Assembly (NCBI GenBank): GCA_032622095.1
Contig: CP136064.1
Location: 180,394,011 to 180,458,010, forward strand
DNA: 64,000 bases
Direction: 5' to 3'
Origin: Siphonodentalium dalli
Lineage: Eukaryota; Mollusca; Scaphopoda; Gadilida; Siphonodentaliidae
The notes under the pieces were generated by a model that saw only the letters and a program-made list of their open reading frames with translations, ran no database searches and was not told where the DNA came from. Shown in pieces: positions 1 through 11,672 of the stretch (position 1 is its first letter; the number at the start of each line of letters is the position of its first letter). The position numbers and the translations under genes were made by a program.

Positions 1-89
1 GAATTTCAGAAAACTGCTGTGCATGGAATAGGAACTGAATGATTTAATAGACGGAATACACAAAACGGACATTTCAACAACAATAACAT

Positions 90-511
90 TCATTCACTTT
101 CGTCATCACTGTCGTCGTTATCAATAAACAATTTAAACCACTCAGCATCTGACAAAGCATCATCATACACTTCTACATACGAACTTTCTATGAACGCATA
201 ATCCTCACATTCATCCTCACATTCATCTACAACTTTCGCACTTTCACTTTTCTTACAAACATCGCTGAATAACACATCGTCCTCGGCATTAGAAATACAA
301 CATTTCTTAAAAGAGTTTATAACCATCTTGGGGTCGATTTTTTCCCCACGCATTGACGACCCATTGTGCGACGAGGGGGAGTGACGGGCGCTTTAGATTC
401 CCTCCTTTGGTGAAAACCATCTGGGTCGGATCACACTGCAAACTTAACCACTTCCAACTTAAATCTGGTTTCGTAACTCTGACGTTTGCGCTTAATCCCA
501 CGTTTATCCAT
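90..511 (-). pseudogene. pogo/Tigger-like transposase relic, internally deleted and frameshifted
   Basis: On the minus strand an ATG at 511-509 opens a basic N-terminus reading MDKRGIKRKRQSYETRFKLE, like the start of the CENP-B/pogo-type helix-turn-helix of Tigger/Jerky transposases. Near 440 the sequence jumps to the family's C-terminal block (LKRPSLPLVAQWVVNAWGK). A further frameshift near 345-355 leads into SFKKCCISNAEDD and an acidic tail ending in DDESE before the stop at 90-92. The DDE catalytic core is absent: about 40 codons from the two ends are joined where several hundred are expected. This is a dead, deletion-type copy. The family call rests on recognition of the KRPSxPL..QWV...W and SFKKCxISNA blocks. 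Confidence 0.7.
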
Positions 512-1486
512 AACGATCGAAGTATTTGAATATAATATATAGAAATTTACGGTATGCGGAAAGACACAAAATATCCTATCATTTATAGGAATATAAAATT
601 GAGACTCGGCTTACTGTTGTTTTAGGATAATGGCCTCGTTAATTTAGTTGTCGCCTAATTGTCACGGATCATGAATGCAAACGCTTTGGGCTAATAGTGA
701 TGCAATGCACTCCTCAGTATTAAGTGTCAAATATACTCAATGTGGGGATTAAATCTTTGTACAGCATAAAATAATGTTTATGTAATATTAATAGGGGTTC
801 GATCGCGGCTTCGCACTGAAGCCTCATTAAACTATTTGGAGTCAGGGTTTTATTATGCTCATTCCTTCCCGGGCTTTAAAAAAACACTCCGATGTGACGT
901 AATCTGGTAGAAGTTTAGAGCCACGTGCAGCTTCTAAACAGTTTACTATGTCGCAACACTGCAGACATCAAAGGGATGACACCGCCGTCATTGAATGTGG
1001 GTCAATTATGCACGTGTCCAGAATTGTTACACAGTCAGGTCAAGGACGCCAACTGTTTGTGAATTTGCGGTTGAATTCTCAGATACTAATGCATATAATA
1101 TGTTAAATAACAGTGAAGATGGGGGTGTTTATTTGTATAATAAATGGTGTAATAATGAGTCCATTTATTTTAGAGGTGAAACCGTAAGACGAGTCCATTT
1201 TGTTGTTTATTCAGAATTTGTACTTTCGGTTTCACAAATATCCGGTTATATCACACTTTCTTTCTGGGATTTTGGGAATAAAAGTTAATATTAGTGAAGA
1301 GTAAGATAACTGTGTTCAATATTTTAATTCAATGAATATTATCCTTCTTTATGGAGAGTTGTGTGGCTGAATCTCCGCCGATATTTGCTGTGAATATCTC
1401 CTTGTCTCCCGACACTTGTGTACTTACCAGTCGTGGCTCAAATCTCCGAAAATAAGTCAAGACTTCACCCTGATTTTGAGTTATCG
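512..1486. other. No gene recognised
   Basis: AT-rich sequence. The first 50 bases contain the phrase AAATTTACGGTA, shared with 1487-1566 and probably the terminal region of the pogo-type relic. A 97-codon frame at 995-1288 has no recognisable motif and no splice context I would defend. Confidence 0.5.
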
Positions 1487-1566
1487 TTGTATAAGGCGCA
1501 ACAATATTCTGGGCTATATATTCAGGTAAAAAAGATGCGACTTATACACCGAAATTTACGGTAACG
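1487..1566. repeat. Terminal-repeat-like fragment of a pogo/Tigger-type element
   Basis: Contains GTATAAGGCGCAA followed about 35 bases later by GCGACTTATACACCGAAATT and ACGGTA. Its CGAAATTTACGGTA part recurs beside the pogo relic (about 543-555), and a degenerate version (TTGTATAAGG, ACTTATAGACAGAAAT) lies at about 2739-2815. This looks like old terminal debris of one DNA-transposon family. Confidence 0.35.
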
Positions 1567-2076
1567 ATGTTTTGTTGAATAAATGACCAGTAAACATGGG
1601 GAAAGTGTAACCAAACACAAATTTGATGATATACAGCCAGGTCCTGCCTAACACAGGTATAAACCCCCGAAAGTACATGTCACCTGACACATAATTACGC
1701 AGTTGACTGCATTCACCACGCTCACCCATCTTAAGTACATATCAAGTAACAGCTATTATATATCGAATGAATTGAAATAATTATGTAAAATAGCCCGACG
1801 TGACCCATTATATTGTGTAGTGTGTTTAAAACATCCCCATTGTTCACCAATTAACAAGTACTATTCAACGTAGTGACCGCTAATCACCAGTATTCAAACT
1901 GATTCCAACTGATATCATGCATGTCAGCCAGTGACCTCAATGACCTCTTTTCTGCCCTACAGTTGAGTTTAGGATAATGTGGTATAACATAAAAATCCCT
2001 TCCTCAGACGGAGGTATCATGTTGGAATTCTTGTATTTTATTAATTGGATAGGGATAAATATACTGGTAACAATTA

Positions 2077-2578
2077 TTAAAGGTACGGTTGGCCTTGGCG
2101 GTGGGTATCCTGTGAAAATATTTCCACCCGTCAAAAACCGCCACAAACAGAAAGAACATCAAAATGTAGACAGACTTTGTCCGTACACAAATAAGAAATA
2201 TCGCATAAACAGTATGTTATTGTCAAATGTTTGACCATTGTTATGTAAACAAAAGCATAAAAAGTTACTTTTCTTGTGTTTGTTTATATTATGATAGTAA
2301 ACATAAAGAGCGTTCTTTGTTGGTGAATTCCTGATATGGAACTAATAAAGAGCGTTTATGCCATTTGTGTGTGATTAGCCAGTATCATTGTGCTGTCTTC
2401 TGTAACACAATCAGGCTCTTGCTTACGTAAAGTATAGTAGGTCTTTATGATAACATGCTGTTTACGTGATGGTCATGGTATATATGAGCGAAACTGTATG
2501 CGTTTTAATGTTTTTCTGTTTACGGTGATTAGAACAAATATGAATATTTTCGACAACTAAGGCCTCACGTGCCTTTAA
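2077..2578. mobile_element. TTAA-flanked MITE, family 1 (copy 1)
   Basis: Bounded by TTAA at 2077-2080 and 2575-2578, with short inverted ends (AGGTACG at left, CGTGCCT at right). The body contains two AATAAAGAGCGTTTAT-like phrases and no protein frame. The same sequence recurs at 37909-38644 (with an insertion) and, more diverged, at 12608-13085 inside a hAT element. TTAA duplication is typical of piggyBac and Kolobok DNA transposons, and no transposase is present. Confidence 0.6.
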
Positions 2579-4793
2579 TATTTTAATTGTTTTTATTTGT
2601 AATTAAACATTTCATTCCTGTTTTGATGTGAACGGTCATGCACTCTTCTGAGTTGTCATCGCGGGATACGCGGCGAATGCCAAAACTCACCTGTGTCGGT
2701 GATTGTAGCTAGTATTCAGACCTCCTTTTGACTTACAGTTGTATAAGGCTCATGCTCATTTTGAGGGGAAATACTGGGTCAACAAGTAGCAACTTATAGA
2801 CAGAAATCTACTGTAAATTGAGCATAATATAACATGTGTATTGGTTGTCAGGACACAGGAATTCATTCACAATTCCACCCGTACCTACCTTTATACTTAC
2901 CCAAACGTATACTTATGTATACTGGTATATTACTGATGTTGTTGCTTCCAAATCGAAGTAGTATATAACACATATAACATATTTTTCTATAATTATTACA
3001 ATAATCGGAATCGCCACCTGAATTGGGCGATTGTGGTCGGTGCAAGGCTCTATTTGACAATCGGCTCATCAGTATTTATTTTGTCTCATTTAGTCACTTA
3101 GTCAGCTTTACTGAGAATGGCCAGTGGGGCAGCCATTTCTGTTTTGGTGTTAGATAGCTCTCATGGGGTGGGGGGACCCACTGTGTACAGTCAAACAAAA
3201 TTAATGTTTTGATTCACAGGAATTTTCTTTTTCAAATCAATGCGGGCGGTGGATATTATTTTTAGTTTTTATTTCCCAATAGCATACCATCTAATGCCTA
3301 CATTGTGACATGTCGGCAACATTGTAGTATCTGTAAACATTTTATTTTTGGTCTATTTCCAAGGAAACCTCCTTTGTTAACCCATCCAAAATAAGTAGGC
3401 ATGTGCATGGGGCCCAAACATTGTCTTAAAGTTCTATTTTGTTCTTTAATTTGCATTGGTACAAGTATGATTAGCATATTACGTAGCATATTAATTTATG
3501 TCCATTGGTATTTCATGTTCAATAATATCGATCGATCAATAAAAATATATTAAAACTCTGAACCGGATCATTTCATCTATATATGTAAAGAGTAGGATCT
3601 GTCTGTTCGGATTTTTCTCCCAGACACCCTAGACCGATTTCAACCAAATTTGGTGTGATGACTCGGGTAGCCTGGCGGAGGTTATAACAGCGTTAGATTT
3701 TCAAATTTTTTGTTTTAAAACGATTTAATTAAATAAATTAAAAAAAAAAACAAATACGCTCACTATGGGCCTACATGTATTTCAGCAACAGATTTATACT
3801 CTTTATAGATGTGTTTTCACTGTGGCCCATGCCATCCAACTGAATAACGGGTATAAGTCCACTATGGGCATATATCAGAACCAAATAAGTCCAATATGAA
3901 CCAATGTCAATATCTAGGTCCAATATGAACCTATTTGCCTGAGGAGATATTGAATTAGCATAATAATGTGATCAATATTTATAAAAGAGTAGGACCTGTC
4001 TCTCATGTGCGCAACGTGCACAAAGGGGCCACAGGCCCCTTCGATGCTGAATAAAAGCTCCCGAAGAGAGCCTGTTTCAGCCAGTATAATATAAAAATAG
4101 TTGATCCTTATAAATGTTGGTAAATGTTCCTTTTGAAAAACACAAGCTTCAAATATAAATGGTTCAAAGGGGCATTGGTTCATGCATTTGGATCTAGATA
4201 TGCATTGTTTAAATCGTCCTGTACTGTAGCATGTGTTCACTAACAAATAGGTCAGTATCAAGGATTCCAACTTGTTCACTTTACTAACCACTTGACCGAC
4301 CAAGTTATTTACTTTAAATAGATTGATTTTCAGCAATCAACAAGCCTAATTTATGGTCTAACCTTGACTAAAATGCAGTTGCATCAAATAAGCAAACATA
4401 GATGGAAAACAATGCTAAAAATTACAATGAAACAAGATGCTCCAATTAGGTATTGTGTTGCATATTTTAGTTGTGTGCTTATAACGCAAGTTTTGAAATT
4501 TCTATTTTTTTCCCATTGTCAATAAAAACATTCAACGCGGGGTTGAAATCCAATGTGGCAGGGCCTCTGAAACAAAACACTTTTTTTAGTTGGCATAATG
4601 CATTTCGCATAAAAGAATATTCGGTTAATTGAATAGAAAAACCTCTTTACCACCACTATGCTATTAAGCGAAATTGGCTGTATTTGCATATTCATATCAA
4701 CCTTATGGCCACATATTTTCATTTTATTTGTTTATAGTGGTTAGGATTATTAAAGTGCGTTTCATTTACCATTTTACTCATGTTTCTTTTCAG
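2579..4793. other. Probable upstream intron of ECT2; repeat debris, no exon recognised
   Basis: Holds degenerate pogo-type terminal debris at about 2739-2815. A fragment at about 3600-3700 contains the phrase TTTCAACCAAATTTGGTGTG; a related inverted copy lies at about 37643-37690. Nearby are short imprecise repeats (TCCAATATGAACC, CACTATGGGC). A 140-codon minus-strand frame at 3914-4336 has no recognisable motif. Confidence 0.4.
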
Positions 4794-4879
4794 GAAACCT
4801 TAGTGACGACCATGGATGGTCCAACACTCAACATATCGACAAGGGAGCTCGGTACAAATACATTTGGTAAAGCACGGAG
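4794..4879 (+). CDS. ECT2: ECT2 exon a (86 nt)
   Basis: Acceptor TTTCTTTTCAG before 4794, donor GGAG|GTAGAT after 4879. Open in phase 0 from its first base, it ends with two bases (AG) that complete an Arg codon with the first base of the next exon. Confidence 0.65.
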
Positions 4880-7800
4880 GTAGATGTATAAGAATTAAAA
4901 ATGTTTTATTTTGCTTATTTCATTGAATCAAAAGAATGTAGCATTCACTAAATTTTACTGAAAATTCCCACTGGGGTAGAAACTGTTCCATGAAAAAAGA
5001 TTCTCTCGTTATTTTCGGTCCAGTTCACTATCAATCCGTGTCCAGTTCACTTGCGAGTTTTTTTGTGCAAAATGCCAACATTTACTACAATTCTGGCAGT
5101 TATTCAATAGAATTTCCATAAATAGACCATGTATACAAATAGCATGATTTTGATACTTAAGATTATATTAGTTCTATAAATATATACTGGTTTCAAAACT
5201 AAAAAGTTTACTATTAAACCACTTCATGACTTGGTCCAAGACAGACCATTAGCGATTAATTTCAAACAAAAGTTTTAGTTCCAACATATACACACTTATT
5301 TTACAAAAAATCTGCTGCATAGATTAGTGAACGGATTGTATCAATGGTGAACTGGGGCCCATCACTATTGAACTGGAACATTTTTGAAAATGGATAAATT
5401 CTACTATTCCACATTTACTTAACAATTTCCAACTAGAATGTTTTGATAGTTGACGTAGCCGGAAAGGTATATTCAACAAATGAACTGCATATATTTCTCT
5501 GTTGCGGAAAACTTGCGTTATTTACCATGGGAAAATCCCCCAATGACATTGACCAGATCCGATAAGAACTGGACCTCGCAGAGCAGTTACTACCCTGTGA
5601 TACCAGCACGCCAATCATACCATTTCAGAAAACACAACACCTAAACTATGCACAATTGTGAACATTTACTCCTTATTTCAGGACAAATTTTCACCAATAA
5701 ACAATTGACAATGATTCCTTCAAAGGGAGTCGCAGCATACAAATTATATATAACAATGAAGTTTCATGCTGCCAACAGGAGACATAGTATTTATGAAAAT
5801 TTAATTGTGCTCTATGAATGATGCCAACAACATGGTAATTACAAAGAAAATGAATTTATGACTCCAGTCATAAATTCGTTTTCATTATAATTACCATGTT
5901 GTTTGTATCGTTCATAGAGCACACAAGTGTATTTTGCACTAATTCATGGCTCAAATTCATTCATTTGTTGCATTATATATTCTGTTGAGTATAAACGGAG
6001 ATGATCCCATATATTGTCGGATTTAGTGTACAGTACCACTTTAAAACATGTCACCAGGGAGCAGGATGGAGATGTCAAAATCCGTCTCCAGGTGTTCAGC
6101 GGCATTAGGTATTAAGTGATAAAGGATCTGTTCATCCTATATTTTAACCCTTTCAATACTGATGGATTCTCCCATTCAGTTATAAAAAAGTATACATTGG
6201 AATGGTCTATTATTCATTTGGAGGGATGTTCAGGTAATTAAAGCAGATGACAGACAGATGAAAAGAAAATACATAGACAGAACACAACGCGCATCTTAAC
6301 CAAGACTTTTTTATCGAATGAGTTGGGGATGGCGCAAATATAACTTTGCGCCGTCAGCAACGAGTTCGATAAAAGATTCGAGATTATGATACAAGTTGTG
6401 TTCTGTAGTCAGCTTGTCCGTCCGTCGCACCGTCCATCCGTCCGTGGACACAAATTTGTCCGGAGTTTTTCTCAGTCGTTTTTTTTATCAATTTCCTTGA
6501 AACTTGGCACAAACATCAACCACCATGGGAACCTGTGTACCTGCGATTATGACGTCTGTCAGACCTTTTTTGGTGGAGTTATCCCCCTTTATCGACTTAG
6601 AAAATTTTCGCAATATATATACTTTTGTCCGAGCTTTTATTCCTACATTTTTCGGTCAATTTTTTTAAAACGTGGCTTAGATATTTAGTACCATGGGAAC
6701 TTGTGCACCTGCGATTATGACATCTGTCCGACATTTTTTGGTGGAGTTATTCCCCTTTTTCGACTTAGAAATTTTGTTGCAACATGCATAATTTTGTCCG
6801 AGCTTTTATTCCCACACTTTTCGGTCAATGTTTTTTAATCTTGGCACTGATATTTAGTACCATGGGAACCTGTGCACCTGCGATTATGACGTCTGTCCGA
6901 CATTTTTTGTGTGGAGTTATTCCCCTTAGAAATTTTTTCCCGACATGCATAATTTTGTCCAAGCTTTTATTCCTACATTTTTCGGTCAATAGGTTTAAGA
7001 TTAGGGTTATGGTTGTATACCTGCAATGGGAACTGTTATTTTATTATTTTAACTAAATGTTTAAAAACAGGGGGATATCCATAGTCCCATTGGGACAGTC
7101 ACACCTCTAGTTTTACACTGTTCAGTCAGATAAGTTCAATCCATGAATTCAATGTTAATATAGCTACCTTTATTGTGATTTAAGTCTGACAAATAACCAG
7201 TAATTATGGGGGGATCACCGGAAGCGGATGATCGACGTAATGTACATCATCTTTCTTGGCGATAACGTCAACAAGAATAGTTCCGGCTTGTATTCCACTA
7301 GAGGTATACAGTAATATGTATTCAATGGCTGGGATTCCGTTGAATACATGTACCTCACGTCAATGGGTGTGGAATAAAAGTGCAGACGGATTCATATTAT
7401 TTGGTGGGAAAAGTTCAACTAATGATTTATGGTTGTTTGTTGAACTTATTATCTGAACATTTCTTAAGTTGAGCTACTAGTCAATGAGTATTTAGTATAT
7501 ACAGGCCCATGCTTTATTTGAACATGTCCAGTGATGTTAGGTATTGTTATGTATCCTTAGTATTTCCATCTCTATGTTCATTTATTTGGTTTAATCGAGG
7601 GGTTGGAGTCTGTCTACATTGATCTTTGTAAGGGGGGGGGGGGGTATCCTTAGTCCCATTGTGATAGTCACACCTCAAGTTTATCCAATTTTCTTTTTAT
7701 ATTAACAGGTTTGGTAAGAGGGTCAGTCGAGCATTCTCATTCAACAAAACTCCTGGGAAGCTGAAGAGAGCCGTGTCGAGTGTTGCTAGTGCATTCAGTC

Positions 7801-10800
7801 CATTTGTCCGAGAAACATCTCGTTCTAGTCTTAATGGCTCCCCAATCTGCGAGTTGAGAGGGAGACGACTGGCCAGTAGTATAGATCTTACTGTAAGTAA
7901 CCTCATCAACTATGTGCACCCATTCTTCATTTGTAAGGATGTTCAATTAGTCTCCATAAGGGTCTGATCATTTTGTTCTGAATGGCCAGTCGCGAGTCCA
8001 TTAACTGACTTTGAACACAGTGTTAACCCTTTCATGATTGGAGCTGCGCTGGTGCAGCATTAAAGATCATGTGCCAGGGCATTCTCTTATATATGCGAGT
8101 CTCCCATAGAGGACCTTGCATATATAAGAGAATGCACTGGCTTGCAAGGTCAAGGAAAATATTGTTATTCCAATGTATTCTCTTATATATGGGAGGCGCC
8201 CTATGACACATAATTGTAAGTGTTTTTCTTTATAAAAAATAGTCCTTGACTGCAACAAAACTGCACCCCTTGACATGGTTCATGTGTGTGGAGATGTAAT
8301 GTGCATTTTTCCATGAACTAAAATGTAGGCATATCTACCGGTAGGCCAACAACTCTGTTAGAAACTGAACATTGATGTGCATAACATATAATAATATTTG
8401 TTTCGTGCCGTACATATAGCGTAGTATATATACGCAATATATTCTGTCGACGAAATCATCTGTATTTTGGGCACATATAAGAATATTTTTTTTACTTGAA
8501 CAATGCATTCATATCTTTGTTTCCAGAAGAAGAGTATTGACCCTATTACCATAGTCTCGCATGCTGACAATTTATGTTTCAATGTGACAGATACCCCCTG
8601 GTATGCAAATGAGAAGCAAAATTCTACCGACAAGGAAATAAGTTGTGTTTGGTTCATAAGCTCTATATAAATGTTTGTTATCGCCTGCGAGTGTTGAAGC
8701 GCACTAGTTCTAACTTCTCAGTTAGAGTTCTCAGTGGGATCTATTGTGTCCTTTCAGAAAAATGATGTGGAAAGTAGAACAATGGGACTGGGTTTTTATT
8801 TGCATGAATGTTCAATCAAATCAACTGAACATTCCAATATTCCTATAAATGAATCAATGGGAAATATTATCAGCGAGTAATCTGTTATCAAAGAAATAAG
8901 ATATTAAAATCTTGTAACTGTATCAGATCTGACACCCATTTCGCAATGTTTCCTAATTGTGCACATCACCTGTTCAGCACATGCCTGGAAATCTGAAGTA
9001 TCCTGATCATTCTAAAATTTACTTCAGCAAAAATGTTTTGAGTCTAGAGTGTCCAAGCGATATTTATTGTTTTTCAATTGGAAACTCAATTGCCAGTTTG
9101 TGACTACTTAACAGGGTTGGTGATTTTTTTGATTTTTTTAAATAAATCAAAAAAATCGATTTATTTGATTTAAATCGATTTTTTCGATTTTTTTTCTAAT
9201 TGTTATGAAAATATGCAATTGTGCAATGTCTTTGATAAATGAAGGTTCTAAAAGGTGTTGCTTATTATATCCAAGGCTGGATTAATCAAAATTCTATTAT
9301 TATTTATTATTTTTTGTTTAACTACATGTATCAAGCACAAATATCATGGCAGTACAGACATAGCGACCATGTACTTTAATTATGAATGCACTTAGGTCCA
9401 TGTGAGTTCCAATGTTGTGATATCTGGATAGGTAGACCTGTGCTTAAAGATTTACTACTAAATTTAGTAAATTTTAGCTGAGAACTGAATATATTTTCAA
9501 TCACCTTTGCTCCTCAGTGACTTGAGGACATGCATGTAATCACAACATATATCAAGTAAGGACATTAGACAACTAGAGTAGTTTAGATGGCACAGTATAT
9601 GATAGAATTACTTGGTTGGCATTTACATGTATGGCAATCAGAAAAGGAAAGAAAATTTAAAGTGATATGAAACACTCTAGTAGGGTGATCATATAGAAAT
9701 TGAGAATAATCTTCCTCAAAGTAGTTGACTTGAGGACATGCATGTAATCACAACATATATCAAGTAAGGACATTAGACAACTAGAGTAGTTTAGATGGCA
9801 CAGTATATGATAGAATTACTTGGTTGGCATTTACATGTATGGCAATCAGAAAAGGAAAGAAAATTTAAAGTGATATGAAACACTCTAGTAGGGTGATCAT
9901 ATAGAAATTGAGAATAATCTTCCTCAAAGTAGTTAATTGTTACGAATATTAATCCAAATTGACGATACACAAAGTCATTCTCATATATTAATTAAATGGC
10001 ATGACTATCGATGGTGAAATCATTTGTGTTAGATTACCGCCGATAGTTGCGTCCCGAATCGAGATGTAAATATTTACAATTTGGCGTAGTTCAGCCGATG
10101 TTTTCTGTTGAATGGCAAGGTCGATTTCTCTGAAATTTTCGGCATGTTAGCAGAATGCTACATTCCCCAGGTTGGCATAGCACCTGAGTACTAACTTATC
10201 AATTCCACGCACCCGAACAAGTACATAATATGTCTTTAATAGTGTAATAGGAGTGCTGAATCTGATTGTAGTTACAAATAAGCGGAACAGGCAGTTGCTG
10301 GAGCAGTAATCACGGTACCATGCAGTATGCCTGTTTCTATAGGGTTGACAATTACTGCACAATTTCATATCTATTATCCAATATTGTATATTGTTTAATC
10401 TTAATCATGTTATAGTTAACAAAAAACTTTGTTAGATATTGCAAGTTCTTGACATTATGTAATCATTTAAAAAAAATTGATTTAAATCGCTTGATTTAAA
10501 TCGGCCAACCCTGCTACTTAATTGGTAAATACAGCAGAATACAGGAGACATTTAATTATATTGCTGTATAATACACACTGATACTGAAATCATAAATAGA
10601 TTGCTTTATATCATTTACAGCAAGATCAAGAATCATCACCTCTTGGGTTCATAGACAGTGATACCGTCAGTTTGGGAGCTTATTCTCTAAAGGTACGTCA
10701 AAAGCTAAAGTAATTTGCAACATTCTTACATAATATTAAAATCAAATCTTGGTTTCCATGACATTTTCTAATTGAAGTATCATTCCTTTTATTGTGTAAA

Positions 10801-11592
10801 AGTCGAAGAAATCAAATACTGCCAGAAATTTTTGGACCAAACTTGTTTTTCAACTTGACCTGTAGCTTCTTCTTCTCAAAGGAGAACCACACATCAGTTA
10901 TCATCCACAAACACCAAAAATTGTGATTTATAAATTGAAAGAGGGCATAACTCCATGGAAAATCACCAGTCTGACTATTTTCTCAATACATACTCAATAA
11001 TATTGCTCAAGTTGGCATCCCGACAACCCTAATTGTTTTAATTCTAAGTTGAAAAAAACGGCATGATTCCATCAAAAAATCATTGACCTTGACCATTTTC
11101 TCAAATGCGAACTACATATCATATATCAGGAAATCCTGTTGAATATTGTGCAAGTTATCATGTGGACAACCCAAAACAATTATGAATTCTAAGTAAAAAA
11201 AAAGGCATAACATATTGTCCAGACAACCAAAACATTCTGATTTCTAAGTCGAAAAATAGGCATAACCATCAAAAATCTTCAGACCAAATTCGAACTTGAT
11301 CTCCACATTTTCAAATGTTAACTATATTTCAAATCCCATGTATTTCTGAGTTATATTACTGAATTTATGTTCTGGTCAACCCAGATGGACTTTCATGCTG
11401 ATTACAATAGTCCTCCGAAAAATGCGCGGGACAATTAGTATCTGGTGAATGGAAATATTAATGATTGTTTTAACTTTTTTGATTTTTCAGGATGATATCT
11501 CACCTTATGTTCTGCACAATGGAACACCCAAGTTAAAACGCCTCACAAAGTACACAACCCTGGGATCAAGTGCTGCTGGAAAATATTTGTGA
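4794..11592 (+). CDS. ECT2: ECT2-like Rho guanine-nucleotide exchange factor, C-terminal exons (5' part lies upstream of the window)
   Basis: Four exons (4794-4879, 7709-7892, 10621-10692, 11491-11592) join in one frame with phases 2, 0, 0 and give 147 residues plus TGA. They begin ETLVTTMDGPTLNISTRELG and continue with the basic block RRFGKRVSRAFSFNKTPGKL. The RAFSF.KTP pattern matches the region after the DH-PH module in animal ECT2, where a Cdk1 site (Thr814 in human) is known. Two TP sites with nearby basic residues are visible (KTPGK and GTPKLKR). ECT2 activates RhoA at the division plane during cytokinesis. The tail after the basic block does not match the human C-terminus as I know it, and the BRCT, DH and PH domains are not in the window, so the family call rests on one block. 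Introns carry hAT, piggyBac-type and pearl-like repeats. Confidence 0.68.
5809..5934. repeat. Near-perfect foldback palindrome, about 125 bp
   Basis: The arm starting TGTGCTCTATGAATGAT at 5809 and running into ATGAATTTATGACT is repeated inverted, ending ATAGAGCACAC at about 5934. The spacer is a few bases, so the strand could form a long hairpin. It abuts the terminal half of the MITE seen complete at 31491-32433. Confidence 0.65.
5935..6049. mobile_element. Right half of TTAA MITE family 2
   Basis: From TTTTGCACTAATTCATGGCT to GTGTACAGTACCACTTTAA this matches the right half of the element at 31491-32433 and ends in TTAA in the same way. The matching left half was not found; the palindrome at 5809-5934 lies where it would be expected. 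Confidence 0.5.
6148..6262. repeat. Dispersed repeat 'AACCCTTTC...GTTCAG' (fragment)
   Basis: Starts AACCCTTTCAATACTGATGG, then TCTCCCATTCAGTTAT and a TATACATTGGAATGG segment. Related sequence occurs at 52211, 57520, 62086 and 63477, and its GTTCAGATAAT part at 14545, 25090, 46824 and 52340. The AACCCTTTC start is like the piggyBac-type MITEs in this window, but the ends are not well defined. Confidence 0.4.
6400..7110 (+). repeat. Pearl/Helentron-like repeat family A with about 165 bp tandem units (head degraded)
   Basis: Begins with GTCCGTCCGTCGCACCGTCC, then about 3.5 imperfect units of about 165 bp, each containing CACCTGCGATTATGACGTCT and TTTTTGGTGGAGTTAT. It ends with the palindrome GTCCCATTGGGAC followed by AGTCACACCTCTAG at 7110. 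The same tail ends at CTAG in copies at 24067, 26504 and 53086, after which the copies diverge. A 3' hairpin followed by CTAG fits a Helitron/Helentron-derived non-autonomous element. The short frames in it are repeat shadows. Confidence 0.6.
7632..7679 (+). repeat. Family A 3' tail fragment
   Basis: A run of G, then GTATCCTTAGTCCCATTGTG and CACACCTCAAG: the degenerate terminal segment of repeat family A, just 29 bases before an ECT2 exon. Confidence 0.5.
7709..7892 (+). CDS. ECT2: ECT2 exon b (184 nt), basic region with Cdk-type site
   Basis: Acceptor TATTAACAG before 7709, donor ACT|GTAAGT after 7892. It encodes FGKRVSRAFSFNKTPGKLKR and continues to SSIDLT. This is the most conserved block visible for the ECT2 assignment: basic clusters, FSFNKTP, then a Ser-rich stretch. 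Confidence 0.75.
8023..8210. mobile_element. piggyBac-type MITE, 'TTAACCCTTTCATGA' family, 3'-truncated
   Basis: TTAA at 8023-8026 is followed by CCCTTTCATGATTGGAGCTG. Inside are alternating inverted copies of CATTCTCTTATATATG (about 8076, 8115 and 8176). Full relatives at 42729, 56459 and 57630 end in the inverted terminus plus TTAA. This copy fades out near 8210. Confidence 0.6.
8211..9103. other. ECT2 intron, nothing recognised
   Basis: AT-rich intron sequence between the MITE and the hAT element. A phrase AATGAATCAATGGGAA near 8848 recurs beside CDC20 exon 8. I see no exon or RNA gene. Confidence 0.4.
9112..10513. mobile_element. Non-autonomous hAT element, 1,402 bp, with 8 bp target-site duplication
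   Basis: Flanked by perfect 8 bp direct repeats CTACTTAA (9104-9111 and 10514-10521). Termini are CAGGGTTGG at left and CCAACCCTG at right, with subterminal GATTTAAATC-type inverted sequence. An 8 bp duplication with CAGGGTTG-type ends is diagnostic of hAT elements. No transposase frame is present. It ends 107 bp before ECT2 exon c. A diverged relative of its interior seems present at about 17000-17400. Confidence 0.88.
9519..9934. repeat. 208 bp tandem duplication inside the hAT element
   Basis: The segment starting GACTTGAGGACATGCATG at 9519 repeats at 9727 with no difference that I found. Both copies end in CCTCAAAGTAGTT. Confidence 0.85.
10621..10692 (+). CDS. ECT2: ECT2 exon c (72 nt)
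   Basis: Acceptor ATTTACAG before 10621, donor AAG|GTACGT after 10692. 24 codons in phase 0, reading QDQESSPLGFIDSDTVSLGA and ending YSLK. Confidence 0.65.
10693..11490. repeat. Last ECT2 intron; diverged tandem units of about 160 bp
   Basis: From about 10860 to 11400 a degenerate unit recurs. Each contains a TTCTAAGTYGAAAAA phrase, a GGCATAA phrase, and a segment on antecedent ATTTTCTCAAATGCGAACTA. No hairpin head is seen. The unit size resembles the other pearl-like families here. Confidence 0.4.
11491..11592 (+). CDS. ECT2: ECT2 terminal exon d with stop codon
   Basis: Acceptor TTTTTCAG before 11491; reads DDISPYVLHNGTPKLKRLTK and ends SAAGKYL, TGA at 11590-11592. Contains a second TP site followed by basic residues. 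No AATAAA lies in the 80 bp before the hAT insertion at 11673. Confidence 0.65.
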   Translation, partial: DDISPYVLHNGTPKLKRLTKYTTLGSSAAGKYL

Positions 11593-11672
11593 TGAACTTT
11601 GTTGTGCCAATGCTGTATATTTATCTAGTGCTGCTTGTACAAATCATTACTTACATTACTCAGACTTCACAT

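Noticed and set aside
783-805. GGTTCGATCGC resembling a tRNA B box
   Set aside because: No A box at the right distance and no cloverleaf arms could be drawn.
3914-4336. 140-codon frame on the minus strand
   Set aside because: No motif, no splice context, and composition typical of chance frames in AT-rich DNA.
6970-7015. TTAGGGTTA-like sequence as telomeric repeat
   Set aside because: A single GATTAGGGTTATGG phrase that belongs to the family A unit (also at 23530 and 26365), with no tandem TTAGGG.
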